Below are positions 33,693 to 45,655 of a DNA stretch of 64,000 nt, piece after piece. A model generated the notes under the pieces. That model worked only from the letters and a program-made list of their open reading frames with translations, searched no databases and was not told where the DNA came from. Source of the stretch: Megascapheus bottae. Its lineage: Eukaryota > Chordata > Mammalia > Rodentia > Geomyidae. The translations under genes and the position numbers were made by a program. The stretch spans positions 1,426,001 to 1,490,000 of the forward strand of contig JANJXV010000193.1 in the NCBI GenBank assembly GCA_024803745.1, in the 5' to 3' direction. Positions within the stretch are counted from its first letter, which is position 1. The number at the start of each line of letters is the position of its first letter.

Positions 33693-33864
33693 TTTTTCAA
33701 GAGAATTTCAGCAACTACTACATTGTCCTCCACTATTTGAAATTGTGCAGGAAGTTTCCCACATAAAAGAGATCACCTTTCTGGTAGGCAGCGATCAGCT
33801 TTGTCAGCAGCATCTCCAACAGGCCTTCCTCCAGGATCCATTGGTTACAAGGCTCATTCAGAGT
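33693..33864 (-). pseudogene. RalGDS-like REM-domain exon, decayed
   Basis: The minus-strand frame contains ILEEGLLEMLLTKLIAAY then QKGDLFYVGNFLHNF. This matches, in spacing and key residues (G-LE-L, L, A-Q, DL-YV, FL), the amino-terminal REM region of Ral guanine-nucleotide exchange factors. A stop and frameshift follow. In another frame the end reads AEILLKK directly before a GT donor (gtgagt, 33692 downward), at the place where RalGDS has an exon boundary after LLFKR. The acceptor at 33865-33867 is tentative. No catalytic RasGEF domain is recognised nearby. It is probably a piece of a duplicated, unprocessed pseudogene; a chance match is possible. Confidence 0.45.
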
Positions 33865-34016
33865 CTGAGCTGACTTACCATCACATTATGTTGGCAAAAG
33901 AGTGGATATTTCAAACGTAGGAATGGGACCACACTTCACACTGAGGAATTGGAATAGAGTAGATTGGAAATGACACACTCTAATCTCAGTATAGTCACTT
34001 GAAAGTACACAAGAAG

Positions 34017-35372
34017 GTTGTAGTGTGTGGGCAGGATGATGGGTTCAAATAGGTTTCCTCTCAATATACCTCATCTGAGTTGCCCTGGAGTTTCCTGGCT
34101 TTCTTCCTAGAGCAATGCCTGATATACGGGAATTTTGGCTTGGCACTGGTCCAGAATCTACTTCTTCAAGTGAGAGATCCATATCTCTCATGCCTGAGAT
34201 CCGAGCCTCCTGACCGTTGGCAACAGCACAGCAACATCTTTCTTCCTCCTGAGCCACAGGCCAAGGGAGCTGGCTTTAGCTGGTTGTCACATGCAGTGGC
34301 TTGGTTACCAGGGTTCCATATTCTGTTCCATTGTGAGGGAGGTAGGGTCACCTTTCAAGGCCCAATGACCAAAGCTCCTTGCTCACAGAACACCTCCCCA
34401 AAGACATACTGGAGGCTGAATCTCCCTTCCCACCTCACATATGGATGTAATAAACAGCACACCTTTTTGTTCAAATCCCAAGTCATTAACTAGGCGTAAG
34501 TGCTAGCCTGGTCTCAGGCTCAAGGAGCCTTTCTTAGGTAAGATCCAAACTTAACTGTCACTATTCCCCTTACCCTTCACAAGACATTTTGCTTCACAGT
34601 GCCTTCTCAGCTTGCATTTTGCCTCTTGCACATTTTCTTTGCTAGTCCTGGGACTTGACCTCAGAGCCTGACCATTGTTCTTAGGCTTTCTTTAGGCTAT
34701 AGTTGTCCCACCAAGCCACAGCACCACTTCCAGCGTTTTCTATGTATATAGTACTCCAGAATAACCAGAGTTTTTGTGTGGTAGCCAAGCACTCTACAAA
34801 TAGATGAAACACCCAGTCCATCTTGCACATATTATTCACCTCAATCTACTATGACGTTGTTAGGTTTCTGTATCCTAATCTATTTTTCTTCCTGATGAAT
34901 ATCTGTGCTGTCATCTGTAAAAATGCAAGTGGGAAAATCACAGAAGCATTGGTGACATAAAAAAAAGTCTTACAGACATAGATAAGTGTTCATTCTTTGT
35001 AGGAGAAAGGATATTTTGATATGATGATGATGACTATTTATAAATACTTTATCTGGGTTTAGAGTTTGGCCCAGTGGTAGAGTGCTTGCCTAGCATCCAT
35101 GAAGATCCAGGTTTGAGTCCTTAATATCACACAGATATAAAAATCCATATGGCAATGTGGCTCAAGTGGCAGAGGGCTAGACTTGGGAAAAGCCAAGAGC
35201 AGTGCTCAGGCCCTGAGTTCAAGCCCCAGGAATGGCAGAAAAAACAAAAGAAAAGAAAAGAAAAGAAATGTGCTTTTTACAAGTTATTCACTCATAGCAT
35301 TTGCCTCTGAATTCTTCGCTTCTGCATCTTGTGACTTATCCCTTTCCCTCAATGTAGACAAGAAAATCAGAT
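34017..35372. repeat. F-relic: inverted, L1-free copy of segment F
   Basis: The reverse complement of this stretch aligns end to end with F, from the base next to the L1 A-tail (cacactacaac) to the base next to the L1 5' end. It includes both SINEs (about 34620-34800 and 35055-35250) and the trinucleotide run (35018-35033). It is visibly more diverged than the array F copies are from one another, with several small indels. Beyond both ends the sequence is unrelated to L1 (33960-34016 and 35373 onward). It therefore records the locus without the L1s. Confidence 0.9.
35055..35250 (+). mobile_element. ID-dimer SINE in the F-relic
   Basis: First arm cccagtggtagagtgcttgc, second arm aatgtggctcaagtggcaga, A-rich tail from 35240. 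It is the counterpart of 3603-3806. Confidence 0.85.
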
Positions 35373-36320
35373 TTTATTACTTGCTATCCTTTGTCCAATC
35401 TTTGGATATTAATTCAAAATACAATATTGCCTGAGATATTGTGTGTGTGCATGTGTGTGTGTATCTGCCAATGTGTGCATGCACACATGTGTACAGGGTT
35501 TAGGGCTTACTCATAGGGCCTGTGTGATAACCCTCAGCATCTTTTCCTCAAAGGTATTGGTCTTTCACTTCTAGCTTATTATAGCTAATTGGAGTTGAGA
35601 GATTCACTCAATTTCTTGCCCTGTGCATTGGAACCCAGTGCTGGGTTCTCATATTGTTAATTGTAGCTATAGAGAAGCCTGAGGTCTGGGGATCCTCGTT
35701 AGAATCCAGCCCCTGAAAGAAAGTCACTGATAGAAATCTTTATCTTCAGTTAAGCACGAATAAATAAGGCAAAAGTGGAACTGTGGCTCAGTTCCTCTTG
35801 TAGCAGCCATGAGAAAATTAGTAATTGGCAGCACCTGGTCCCTGAGAGAAATCCTTAGCACCGGTTCAAAAAAAGAAAGAAAATAATGAAAAAAATTAAA
35901 ACTTGCTGAGGAATCCATAAGGATAAACGTGCCTGTGAATAATCTTGTCATTTCCGATTCCCTCAAGAGCTTAGGTCTCTCTGTATTTTATCAAGTTTTT
36001 TTTAAAGATATTTACATATTTTCTATCTTTCTTAAACAGAGATAGCCATCCACAAAACACAAACACAAACTCTCACACAGTATACCACCCACCCATAAGT
36101 GTCTGGCTATGTATATATGTATAGTCATATGTATTGATCTGTCTCTCTATACTAATATATAAATGCATAAACATATATATTTAGACAAACAGGAAACATA
36201 CATAGATAGGTCTCACGCGTTTCCAGATTTTGTGCAAGTCTTCTGAGTGCAACTTATCATTGTATTGTTTGTCAAGATAGAGTCCCTCTAACTTTTGGCC
36301 AGCTTCTTGTCCTTTGATAC
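35373..36320. other. Spacer: short TG run, degraded SINE, AT-rich DNA
   Basis: A short TG run lies at about 35441-35465. A badly worn minus-strand composite SINE may occupy about 35515-35700. 36000-36200 is AT-rich with TATATA runs. No gene is seen. Confidence 0.4.
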
Positions 36321-36327
36321 TTTTTTC

Positions 36328-36514
36328 TGCCAGTCCTGGGTTTTGAACGCTAGGCCTGGATGCTGTCACTGAGCTTGAGCTTCTTGCATTCAGTAGTTTA
36401 TTGCAGATAAGAGTCTCATGGAGTTTCTGTCCTGGGCTGGCTTTGAATTGTGATCCTCAGATCTCAAACTCCTGAGTAGCTAGGATGACAGTCTTGAGCT
36501 ACCAGTACCTGGTT
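36328..36514 (-). mobile_element. Composite SINE
   Basis: Minus strand; the ID half is partly deleted. The 7SL-like half is clear (ctcctgagtagctaggatga). Confidence 0.75.
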
Positions 36515-37715
36515 CCTTTGCCTCTTTTACCCTTTTTTTTGGCCCCACCACAGCCATGGTATCTACCTTCCTATGTTCTCTCCACCTGCCCCCAGACAGG
36601 GGTCTGACAGATGCTTTCCACCCACTTATTCATGTCCTCCTCTGTATTGGCTGACAGCTAAGTCATGCACTCACTTGTCTGGATGCCAAACACAAAGCCA
36701 TGTGATTGTTTCTCAGTCTGGAACATCCTATCAGATTTATAGCACCACAGAGGGTCAGGTTGATGCTCCTCCAGGGCTTCTTAAATTGTTCTCATATTAA
36801 TCCACAACACGTTTGTCATCACTTGTCCAGCTAATTCATGGACTAAAGCAGCATTCCCTACAAACTTAGATCCCAATACCATGAGGACACTCAAGGGTGC
36901 ATTAGGAGTGTGACCTGCAGGTGGATGTGAGCCTGTCTAAGTTGGAGGGGATTTCTCCACCACAGGAAATGGAATACAAATTTAGAATCTGCTTTCATGA
37001 GGTGACAATCTCTGGCAGATGTTCTTATCAAATGTGGCACTGCCTACTTCCAGCTTAAAACATGGGTTGACGACCCAGCATAACAGAGAATGTATTCACC
37101 CCGGCCCAACATATAGGCTGGGACCCTGAACTTTCAGGTAGCATTTGGCTTTGAAGGTCATGAGATCTTAGTCTACAAATGATGAGCCCCCTCCAGTGAG
37201 GCAGAGCAAACGGAGCCAAAGTGCAACCCAGTTAAGCACCAGATCAAGCTTCCCTTCTTCAGTAGGGTATGGTTTGAAAACTGTGCATAGCTTCTGTTTG
37301 AAGCCAGTCCAGAAAGGAAAGTCCATGAAACTCTCATTTCCAGTTAACTGCCAAGGGGGTGGGGGAAGTCACAGGCTGGGGGATGCACAGGATGATCCAT
37401 GGGCCCTGTGCAGCTACTGGGTCACCCCCTTCTGCATCTCAGCCTTTGGATTTGAGCTCTGTGATCGTCAAGATGTGCACAGTCTGTACTCTGGCTGGCA
37501 GAAGAAAGGACCCTGGGAAGACAATTGTAGACCCTTTGTGAGTGTAGGAAGGGGTAGGCTGGACACCCAGTCCAAGAGGAGCTAAAACTGGAGTCGAGGG
37601 GTGTGCAAGGAGTGGGTGTGAGGGTTGTGGGCAGTCACAGTCACGGCAGAGGTGGCTCTGTGGGGTGAGTGCCTCCCTGCAGGCACAGTACTGGACATAT
37701 CAGAGATCCACATGA
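36515..37715. other. Unassigned GC-richer spacer
   Basis: Sequence of gene-like composition. The longest plus frame is 37196-37585 (129 codons) with no recognisable domain. Other frames are short and overlapping. No clear splice structure. It may be decayed genic sequence. Confidence 0.3.
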
Positions 37716-37717
37716 AA

Positions 37718-37838
37718 AGGAAAAGCTGGAAATGGCACTATGGTTCAAATGGTAGAGCATCAACCTTGAGCAAAAGAGCTCAGGGACAGTACCCAGGACC
37801 TGAGTTCAAGCCTCATTACTGTAAAAGAAAAAGAACCA
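37718..37838 (+). mobile_element. ID-half SINE
   Basis: Plus strand, right half only (atggcactatggttcaaatg; gagctcagggacagtaccca) with an A-rich end. Confidence 0.75.
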
Positions 37839-39070
37839 GGAGTATGAGAGGGAACCTGGTACTCTCTTGGTCTAATCAGACACAAGAAGAGGCCGGGATT
37901 GGCTGTGGAAAAACACAGAGAACATCTTCCCCCAGCTCATCCTGTCCTGCATGCTGGGGCAGCCATGTAACTAGGGCTACGGTGAGATCATCTTCACCCC
38001 TGTGCTGCCATCTGAATTGTAGGCCTCTGTCCTGGCATGGGGTGTCCTGATGGCTGAGCAGGTGCCCTAACCCTAGATGGAGAGCAGCCACTGACTGTGG
38101 TAGCTAAGGAGAGATCTGTTCCATAGCTATCAGGCCATCCAGCATGGGAGCCATAACCACCCCTCACCCACGTAGAGGCCAATGGTTCTCCAGGTGCTAC
38201 TAACATTGCCCCACCCCTAGCTCTGGGTACACGTGACATTCCCTCCACAAGGAGCAGGACTAAGTGAAGGATCAGGAAGCTGCCTATGGGCTTCAGATGA
38301 TGGCCAGGCTGGCACTACAGATGGCCTCACTCTGTCACCCCCTTCCCCTGCCTCCATCATTCCTCCATCATGCCTCTCTACCTCCCACCCATTAACCTTG
38401 GAAACCAATGAACTGGGCTCTCATCATTCCTCTCATCTCTTCACCCACCTTGCCATGCGTCCATCCCTCTGTCACTTCCACCCCACACACATCCCAACAC
38501 CAGCCACCCTGTAGCTTATGAGGATCCCAGAGGAAGCTCTTGGTGAAGGGCTTGTGACCACAAAACAGTTACTATCACCCGCTCCGGCCTGATCCACCAC
38601 AGAATAAGAACAGCCAAGCAGGCACACACTGCAGCAGAGTTGCTCTGCTGCCACCCTGATTCCTTCATGGCCAGGACTTGTCTCTCCTCAGCCTACCAGC
38701 TCAGTAACCAGAACATTGTGCTTTCACAGAGCCATGGCTTCCAGTCTCCATGGACACAATGACATCAAGGTGATGCCAACTTCCCCATCTCTATATAGTT
38801 CTAACTATGGGATGGGAGCTGAGGTTCTCTTCTGTGACTCCATCCGCTAAGAGGCTCATGCAGATTTCTATCCTTTGCTCATCATGGTGACTCTTTGGTT
38901 AACAAGTCACTGCTGGGCTTCCAGTTCACCACATATAGAACCCATACTCCAACACTTTTCTTAGAAGGACTGATGACTTTTAAATATTCTCTAGTTTTAA
39001 ATTTCTAGTTCCTTCTCTCTTTCATTTATTATTTCCCTTCCTCACATACTTCCCTTTTTTTACCTTCCTT
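37839..39070. other. Unassigned GC-richer spacer
   Basis: No recognisable coding domain or repeat. Open frames on both strands (for example - 37994-38248 and + 38233-38514) overlap and look like chance. Confidence 0.3.
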
Positions 39071-39074
39071 CTTT

Positions 39075-39285
39075 CATTCCTGGCCTTGAACTCAAGACCT
39101 GGAGCTTTTTCTTAGCTTTTCTTTGCTCAAGGTAGCACTCTAGCTCTTGAGCCACAGCTCTACTTCAATCTTTGTTCTTGCTCTAAACTGGGAGTATGAG
39201 TCTCATGCATTTTTCCCTTTGCTGGGTTGGTTTTAAACCACAATTCTAAGATCAGGATCCTGAATATGCCTCGGATTACAGGTAT
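39075..39285 (-). mobile_element. Composite SINE, degraded
   Basis: Minus strand, recognisable from ttgctcaaggtagcactcta and cttgagccacagctctactt. Its last bases (gtgagccaccagccactc) appear displaced to about 39340-39357, suggesting a small insertion. Confidence 0.6.
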
Positions 39286-39357
39286 TATCTAATCAAAACA
39301 AATTCCTGATTTCTTTTTTAGACATAATTAGTTCTTTCAGGTGAGCCACCAGCCACT

Positions 39358-40230
39358 CATGCAAGAGCATTGCAGGATCCCAGCATTCATCTTGTCTCCA
39401 GTCTTATTCCATCCATCTCACAATGGTCATCTAAAACACCCTGCTGCATGCCTGAAGTCCCAAGGAACGTTCTCAACGCCATGAGAAGCCCCTTTAAGCT
39501 TTGCCTCAGACATGCCCAGCCCCCATCCCACTTCCACATGAGCATTTGTTTAGGATAAATTTCCTGAGTACATCATCATCTTTTCCTCACCATTCAAATT
39601 TCATCTTTGGAGTCATTTCTCCCAGACAAAGAGGAACATGATCCATGGTTTGATAGCAGATCCAGCTTCATAGTCCCAGCCACCAACACCCCCCCATTAC
39701 CCTGCCAGACACCTGAATTCAAGGACAATGTTTTCACTAACCCTGACTCTTATCAAATGTTTTAACTTATACAGTGCATTAAAATAATTTTACTAAATGG
39801 AATAAACACATGGCATCAAGCTTCAGAATCTTTGCACCTGAACTTTTAGTGAATCACAGACACACCAGCATTTCTGTAGCCAACAGAAATCTTAGCTTTG
39901 AGATTTCAGCATTCCTGGTATCCAAGTTTGGATGTGCTTACACTGCCCTTAATGGGGCACTTCAATCACACAATCCCACAACAATCACTGTCATGTGACA
40001 TTCACTGGTAGGTGGTGCTAGGAAAAAGACTGATGTGCCAACTCCATGCTGGCTTGACCTATGCCATCTTCAAACCTGGAGCAAGTGGGGCTCCTCTCTC
40101 CATGACATCTTTTGTGTACTACCCCAGGAGGACCTTTACCTTGAGACAAAATTATGAAGACTATCTCTACCAGCAAAGATTCCAGTGAGATGTGCCTACA
40201 TGGATAAAGCTAAAATCTCACTAAAGTGAG
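39358..40230. other. Unassigned spacer
   Basis: No recognisable gene or repeat. Short frames such as 39370-39558 and 39810-39998 lack domains. Confidence 0.3.
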
Positions 40231-40231
40231 G

Positions 40232-40455
40232 TTGTTGGCAGTGCTGGAGCCTGAACTCAGGGCCTGGGCACTAAGCATTTGTACTCAAGACTAGCCCTTT
40301 ACCACTTGAGCCCAAATTCCATTCCCAGCTGTTTTTATTTTTGGTAGTAAGAATCTATCAGACTTTCCTGTTCTAGGTGACTTGGAACTTCCATACTCAG
40401 ATCTCAGCCTCCTGACCAGCCTGGATTAAAATTGTGGATCAGCCATGCGCCACAC
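40232..40455 (-). mobile_element. Composite SINE, degraded
   Basis: Minus strand; gaactcagggcctgggcact and ctcagcctcctgaccagcct mark the two halves. Confidence 0.7.
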
Positions 40456-40756
40456 CTGAGGACTTTTGCCAGCACATTTTTTCCCAAAAATTAGAAGAGG
40501 AAGATGTGGGAGGGTTGGGCTCATCCTGCCCTGCATATGAAGGAGAGCATCAGCGCCTGAACTTCATTCCCTGTTGTAGGCTGCTGGAGGAAAAGGAAGC
40601 AAATAGGCACAGGCTGGCAGCAGATGCCACAGAACAACTTGTGACCAAGACTCCCAGAGCAGACCTTAGAATCAATGACAGAGTTGGATCTACCCAGTAA
40701 CAGAGGCAGTAGTGACACCTGAAACTGCGAGTTTGAGCCTTTGTTGCTAGTAAACA

Positions 40757-41237
40757 GACTATAAGGGGTCTTTTATTATTCCAAGTGAAATTTTGGATTT
40801 CCTCTTCTGTCTCTTTAAAGAATAACATTGGGATATTGATGAATATTGCACTGAATTTGTAGATAGTCCCTATCAAGATTGCCATTTTTACAATATTACT
40901 TCTTCCAAACCAGGAGCATAGGTTTTTGCATTTCCTCAGTTCTGCGTTAATTTCCTTCTCCAGAGTTTATAGTTCCATCAAAAAGATGCTTTACATTCTA
41001 AGTTAATTCCTAGGTATTTTATTTTCTTTGATAGCAAAATGAGTTGCTATCCTGATTCTTGCCTCATTCCTCTCATTTGTTGGCATATAGGAAGGCAGTT
41101 GACATTGAGGGTTAATTTTATACCCTGCTACCTTACCAAAGTTTTATATCAGCTCAAGCAGCTTCGGAGTAGAGTCTATAGGGTTCTTTAAATACAGAAT
41201 CATGTCATCTGTAAGGAGAGAAAGTTTCAGTTCCTCT
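40757..41237 (-). mobile_element. L1 fragment, inverted 5' part of a rearranged L1
   Basis: Homologous to ORF2 RT positions equivalent to about 6560-7063 of L1-2 (ggtcttttattattcc; agagtctatagggttcttta), on the minus strand and clearly diverged. It abuts the plus-strand L1 piece at 41252. Confidence 0.85.
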
Positions 41238-41251
41238 TTCCCTTTTCCTCC

Positions 41252-41640
41252 TCACTCCAGTTAGAATGGCCAAGATCCAGAAATCTAATAACGTATGCTG
41301 GAGGGGATGTGGCCAGGAGGGATCACTACTACACTTCTGGTGGGATTGCAAACTCGTCCAACCACTATGGAAAGCATTATGGCAGTATCCCAAAAAGACT
41401 AAACATAGAGCGCCCCTGTCATCCAGCAATTTCACTACTTGCCAATCGTCCAGATAGGACACACTAAATTCACTAGAACAATAACATTTATCACAGCACT
41501 ATTTACTATAACAAAGGTATGGAACCAACCCAGATGCCCGTCAGTTGATGGGTAGATCAAATATGATATTTTTACACAATGGAATTCTGTGCTTCTGTCA
41601 GAAAGAATGACACAGACGAATTTGTAAGGAAATAGAAAGA
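41252..41640 (+). mobile_element. L1 fragment, sense 3' part of the same rearranged L1
   Basis: A plus-strand ORF2 carboxy-terminal region with the Cys-rich codons ([19 protein letters not shown]; the histidine is kept and one cysteine is F), equivalent to about 5370-5782 of L1-2. The 3'UTR and A-tail are not present. The opposite orientation to 40757-41237, with about 780 bases of L1 missing at the junction, resembles the twin-priming inversion known for L1. Confidence 0.85.
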
Positions 41641-41717
41641 CTGTAAAGTTTAGAAATTAGTTTCTGTCTCCTTCTCTCTCTCCTTCTCTATCTCTGTAAA
41701 ATTTAGAAGTTCCTGTT

Positions 41718-41792
41718 TCTCTCTCTTTTCTCTCTTTCTCTCTCTCTTTCTGTCTCTCTCTTTCTGTCTCTCTCTGTCTCTCTCTCTGTCTC

Positions 41793-41874
<82 letters not shown>
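41718..41874. repeat. (TC)n microsatellite
   Basis: TC runs with TTTC and TGTC interruptions, pure toward 41874. It lies exactly at the 3' side of the following minus-strand SINE. Confidence 0.97.
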
Positions 41875-41875
<1 letters not shown>

Positions 41876-41877
<2 letters not shown>

Positions 41878-42043
41878 CTTAGGCTTGAACTCAGGGCCTG
41901 AGCTACTTTTGCTCAAGGTTAGCACTCTACCATTTGAACCACAGTGCTGCTTCTGGCTTGCTCTTTTCACGTAGTATTGAGGAATCTAACCCAGGCATTC
42001 ATCCTTGATAGGTTAGCACTCTACCACTAAGCCACACAGTCAG
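41876..42043 (-). mobile_element. ID-dimer SINE
   Basis: Minus strand, arms ggcttgaactcagggcctga and aggttagcactctaccacta. Its tail is the (TC)n run before it. Confidence 0.8.
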
Positions 42044-42239
42044 CTTTTAGAGGTTCCTGACAAAGGTTTTCCTACATGCTATTATTTCTTCTGTGAGTGC
42101 TCTTAATGCTTGCTGAAGGTTGACTTTGTTTAGAAGACTTACGCTAATGCTCCCACATACAGAGATTCTATATATAGCTAAATGTTTTTCATTACTCAGA
42201 ATTTCTCTATTGTGTATGTTCTGAAATGTACTGAAGACT

Positions 42240-44263
42240 GACTTCTGATTAAAAGTCATTGCACATTTGTTCTATTCATTAGTTTTCTTTTCTTCTATGG
42301 GAATCAGGTTTGTGATGAACACAGAAGTATGCCTTCCAGGTCAAAAACTTTCCACATTTGTAATATTCATAACGTTTTTCTCTCCTATGTGCATTTTATA
42401 CTTAGTCATGCGTTCATGATGGATTTTTCATATTCTTATATTCATACGATTTTTATCCTGTGTCTGTTTGGTATCATGCAAACTCAACTATGAGTTCTTC
42501 AAAAAAATTTCCCTTTCATTTTATTCATAGGATTCTATCCTGTGGGTGTTTAGTGATAAATCTTGACTTGTGCCTTCTGGGGAAAAGACTGAACATTTGC
42601 TACATTCATTAAGGGTTTTATCTTGTGTTGGTTCTGTGACACAAGCTGAGTTTTCTTCCACAGACTAAAAAGTCTTTCCTATTTATTACATTGCTAAGGC
42701 TTCTCATATGTGTGAACTCTCTTACGCTTCCTGAAGGGTGAATACTGCACGAAAGACTTTCAACTTTGGTTATATTCCTAAGGTTTCTAATATGTGTGAA
42801 TTCTGTTATGCCTCCTGTAATGTGACTTCCATCTGAAGGTCTTACCACATTTGATGCACTCGTACAGTTTCTCTCCTGTGTGTGTTCTCTGATGCAATTT
42901 GAGGGAAGACTTCCATTTGAAAGACATTCCACATCGGTAACCTTCATAAGGTTTTTCTCCTGTTTGAATTGTCATATGCATGTTGAGGTTTGGCTTCTGT
43001 GTGAAGGACTTTTCACATATGTTACACTCATAAGGTGTTTCTCCTGAGTATATTCTCTGATGAACATGGAGTTTTACCTTCCATTTGAAAGACTTTCCGC
43101 ATTCACTACATGCATAATTTTTCTCTCCTGTGTGTGTTCTATTATGCCCATCAAGATATGACTTCCACTTGAAGGTCTTTCCACATTTGTTGCACACATA
43201 AGGTTTCTCTCCTGTGTGTGTTCTTTGATGCAATTTGAGGGAAGATTTCTGTCTGAAAGACTTTACACATTGGTTACATTCATAAGGTTTCACTCCTGTG
43301 TGTATTCTCTGATGAACACGAAGTTTTCCCTTCCCTTGGAAAGACTTTCCACATTCATTACACTTATAAGATTTCTCTCCTGTGTGTGTTATTTGATGAA
43401 CTCGAAGGTGTATCTTCTGGGTGAAAGACTTTTCACATTTGTTACATTCATAAGGTTTCTCTTCTGTGTGTCTTCTCTGGTGCAAAGTGAGGTATGATTT
43501 CAGTCTAAAAGTCTTCCCACATTTATCCCATTCATAAGATTTCTCTTCTGTGTGAGATCTCTGATGTGTGCTGATTGCTGAATTCTGGGCAGAAATTTTA
43601 TTACGTTCCTCATATTCATAAGGTTTGTCTTCTCTTGGAGATCGAGGTTGGAGCGTCAGTTCTGACTTCTCAGAGTTTAATTTTCACACTTGATGTACGC
43701 ATCACATATCTCAGGATATTTGCTCTGAGGTATTGTAAGACGTATTTCATTACTGAAAGATTTCTCACATTCACTACATATATGAGGAGTCTCTCCTGTG
43801 TACATTTTCGGATGTGTAGTGATGGTCGGTGTTAAGTACAATATTTTTCAGCACACAGTACATTTAGCAGTTTTCCTCCCTCCCTGAAGAATTTCTTGGG
43901 CAGGGAGAACAGAATTATGATACTGCAGATCTTTTGGACTGTCACAATCATGAATAAAATGCTCTGAATATCCGATGGATTTTTTAAGAACAGGAGGCAT
44001 ATGAGATCTATATGCAGTATGCATCTCATCAGGCTTAGGAGACAGAAGCATGTTCTGACACTTTATGAACTCCTCAGTCCTCACCCCTAAGTTGTTACCG
44101 TTATTACTAATCAGCTCTGGATTATGTGTAGAGCTCAAATTTAAAGTTGTTGCAAATCTCACGTTTTCCTCCACTTCGATACTACTTGCAACTGCTACTT
44201 CACAAAGACATTCATGTGGACTTTCCTGGCATGTCTTGAACACATTTTCCATTACCTGGACAT
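42240..44263 (-). pseudogene. C2H2 zinc-finger exon of KRAB-ZNF locus, disrupted
   Basis: The acceptor AG is at 44264-44265. The exon opens in frame after the KRAB-b exon (VQVMENVFKTCQESPHECLCE) and reads to a TGA at 43848-43850. That stop lies inside the first finger where a glycine codon is usual (KCTVC then KILYL in the same frame). A second degenerate finger (ICSECEKSF) follows and the frame is lost at about 43677. From there about ten finger units read in one frame to an amber at 42787. Five keep all four zinc ligands (starting YECNKCEKSF, YKCNECGKSF, YECNQCVKSF, YVCNKCGKTF, YECIKCGKTF); the others have lost a Cys or His. Below 42787 only frame-broken finger relics remain. Known family role: sequence-specific DNA-binding repressors. 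Confidence 0.85.
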
Positions 44264-44702
44264 CTAAAATGAGTCATAGAAAAAAAGACACAAACATACA
44301 TGAGATACAAATATTCCTTACTGTAAAGATAATGACTTTACTTTCCCATCCTAAGTGTTAGATATTTTAAAATATAAAAGTGGAAATTGATTTGTGAGAA
44401 ATATATGCTTTTCTCCCTAACCTATTAAGAAAATGATATTTTACAATGACCAATAATGTTTTTCTGTATTTTAGTTCTCTTTTTATATCACAGGAAATAT
44501 TTATTGAAATTACCCATCTATGTATTGCTACAGTTTTAAGCTGAATACTACCTATAATATACCTGCAGCTCTTTTTTTTCAAATACTGTTTTGTTTATAC
44601 ATTGAGGAATAGCTGCCTTTCTTTTATTTTTGAGAAATACTCTAAATATTGTGCTGTTTTGCATCTTTTTAAAACTTTCTTTTCTTTTCTTTTCTTTTCT
44701 TT

Positions 44703-44856
44703 TGTAGTTCATAGGCCTCGGCCCTGTCCCTGAACAGTTCAGCAGAAGACTATAACCCCTATCCTTGAGCTACAGCCCCACTTCCTGTTTTCTAGAGTTA
44801 ACTACTGATAAGAGTCTCACGTCCTGAGTAACAGATAGGATTACCTTACCCAGTTT
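44703..44856 (-). mobile_element. Composite SINE in KRAB-ZNF intron
   Basis: A worn minus-strand element (cccctatccttgagctacag). The (TTTTC)n run at about 44678-44702 sits at its 3' side as a derived tail. Confidence 0.65.
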
Positions 44857-45194
44857 CAATGCTGTTTGCTTATTAACCATTAAGTGAGGAACATGAATTT
44901 TTTCTAGATTCAGCGGCCACAAGTTTGGTTTATATGTCTGTTTGCCTTTGATCCAAGCAAGAACGATTCTTGAGAGTAAGGTCTTACACCTATATCCCTT
45001 CAGTTACAACTTCTCACTAAAGTCTCAATTTAGGTATTTGTGGGAATTTTGAAATTTATTTCTTTCCATTTGAAGTCTTATAAAAATTCCTTTTCTAACA
45101 CTCCTGTCCCTCAGAACCATGGAAGACCAGAAAATCCCCAGCTCATTGTCTAGTTAATTTTCTTATGTTGATTGAAACTTTGTTGTTTTTTTTT

Positions 45195-45372
45195 CCTTCC
45201 ATTCCTGGGTTTGAACTTAGGACCTAACCACTGTCCTTGGGTTTTCTCAAGACTAGAACCCTACCAATGAATTCATTACTTCTGGCTTCTTCTATGTATG
45301 TTGTAATAAGGAATAAAACCTGTGTCTTTGTGCATGCTAGGCAAGCACTCTACCACTAGGCTCAATTTCTGG
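45195..45372 (-). mobile_element. ID-dimer SINE in KRAB-ZNF intron
   Basis: Minus strand: tcctgggtttgaacttagga and tgctaggcaagcactctacc. Confidence 0.8.
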
Positions 45373-45509
45373 TGGAAACGTCTGGTTTTGAATACCAGTC
45401 TCTTCCTACCAGCATAAAGATATTATCCTTATCAGAGAATAATGCCCTGACTTATTCCTTGTTTGCTCAATCATTTATAGTCTTAGTTTTAAAGAAATGA
45501 AAGAATGAT

Positions 45510-45512
45510 ATT

Positions 45513-45558
<46 letters not shown>

Positions 45559-45590
45559 TTTCCTTCCTTCCCTCTTTCTTCCCTCTTTCT

Positions 45591-45654
<64 letters not shown>
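45510..45654. repeat. (TTTC)n tetranucleotide microsatellite
   Basis: About 145 bases of TTTC with CCTTCC interruptions in the middle. It abuts the 3' side of the minus-strand SINE 45656-45880. Lys/Glu-Arg and Phe/Leu-Ser frames over it are artefacts of the repeat. Confidence 0.97.
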
Positions 45655-45655
45655 G

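Noticed and set aside
36573..38654. Possible gene in the GC-richer stretch 36.5-38.7 kb
   Set aside because: Frames are short and conflicting, and I recognise no domain or convincing exon chain. Kept only as an unassigned spacer.
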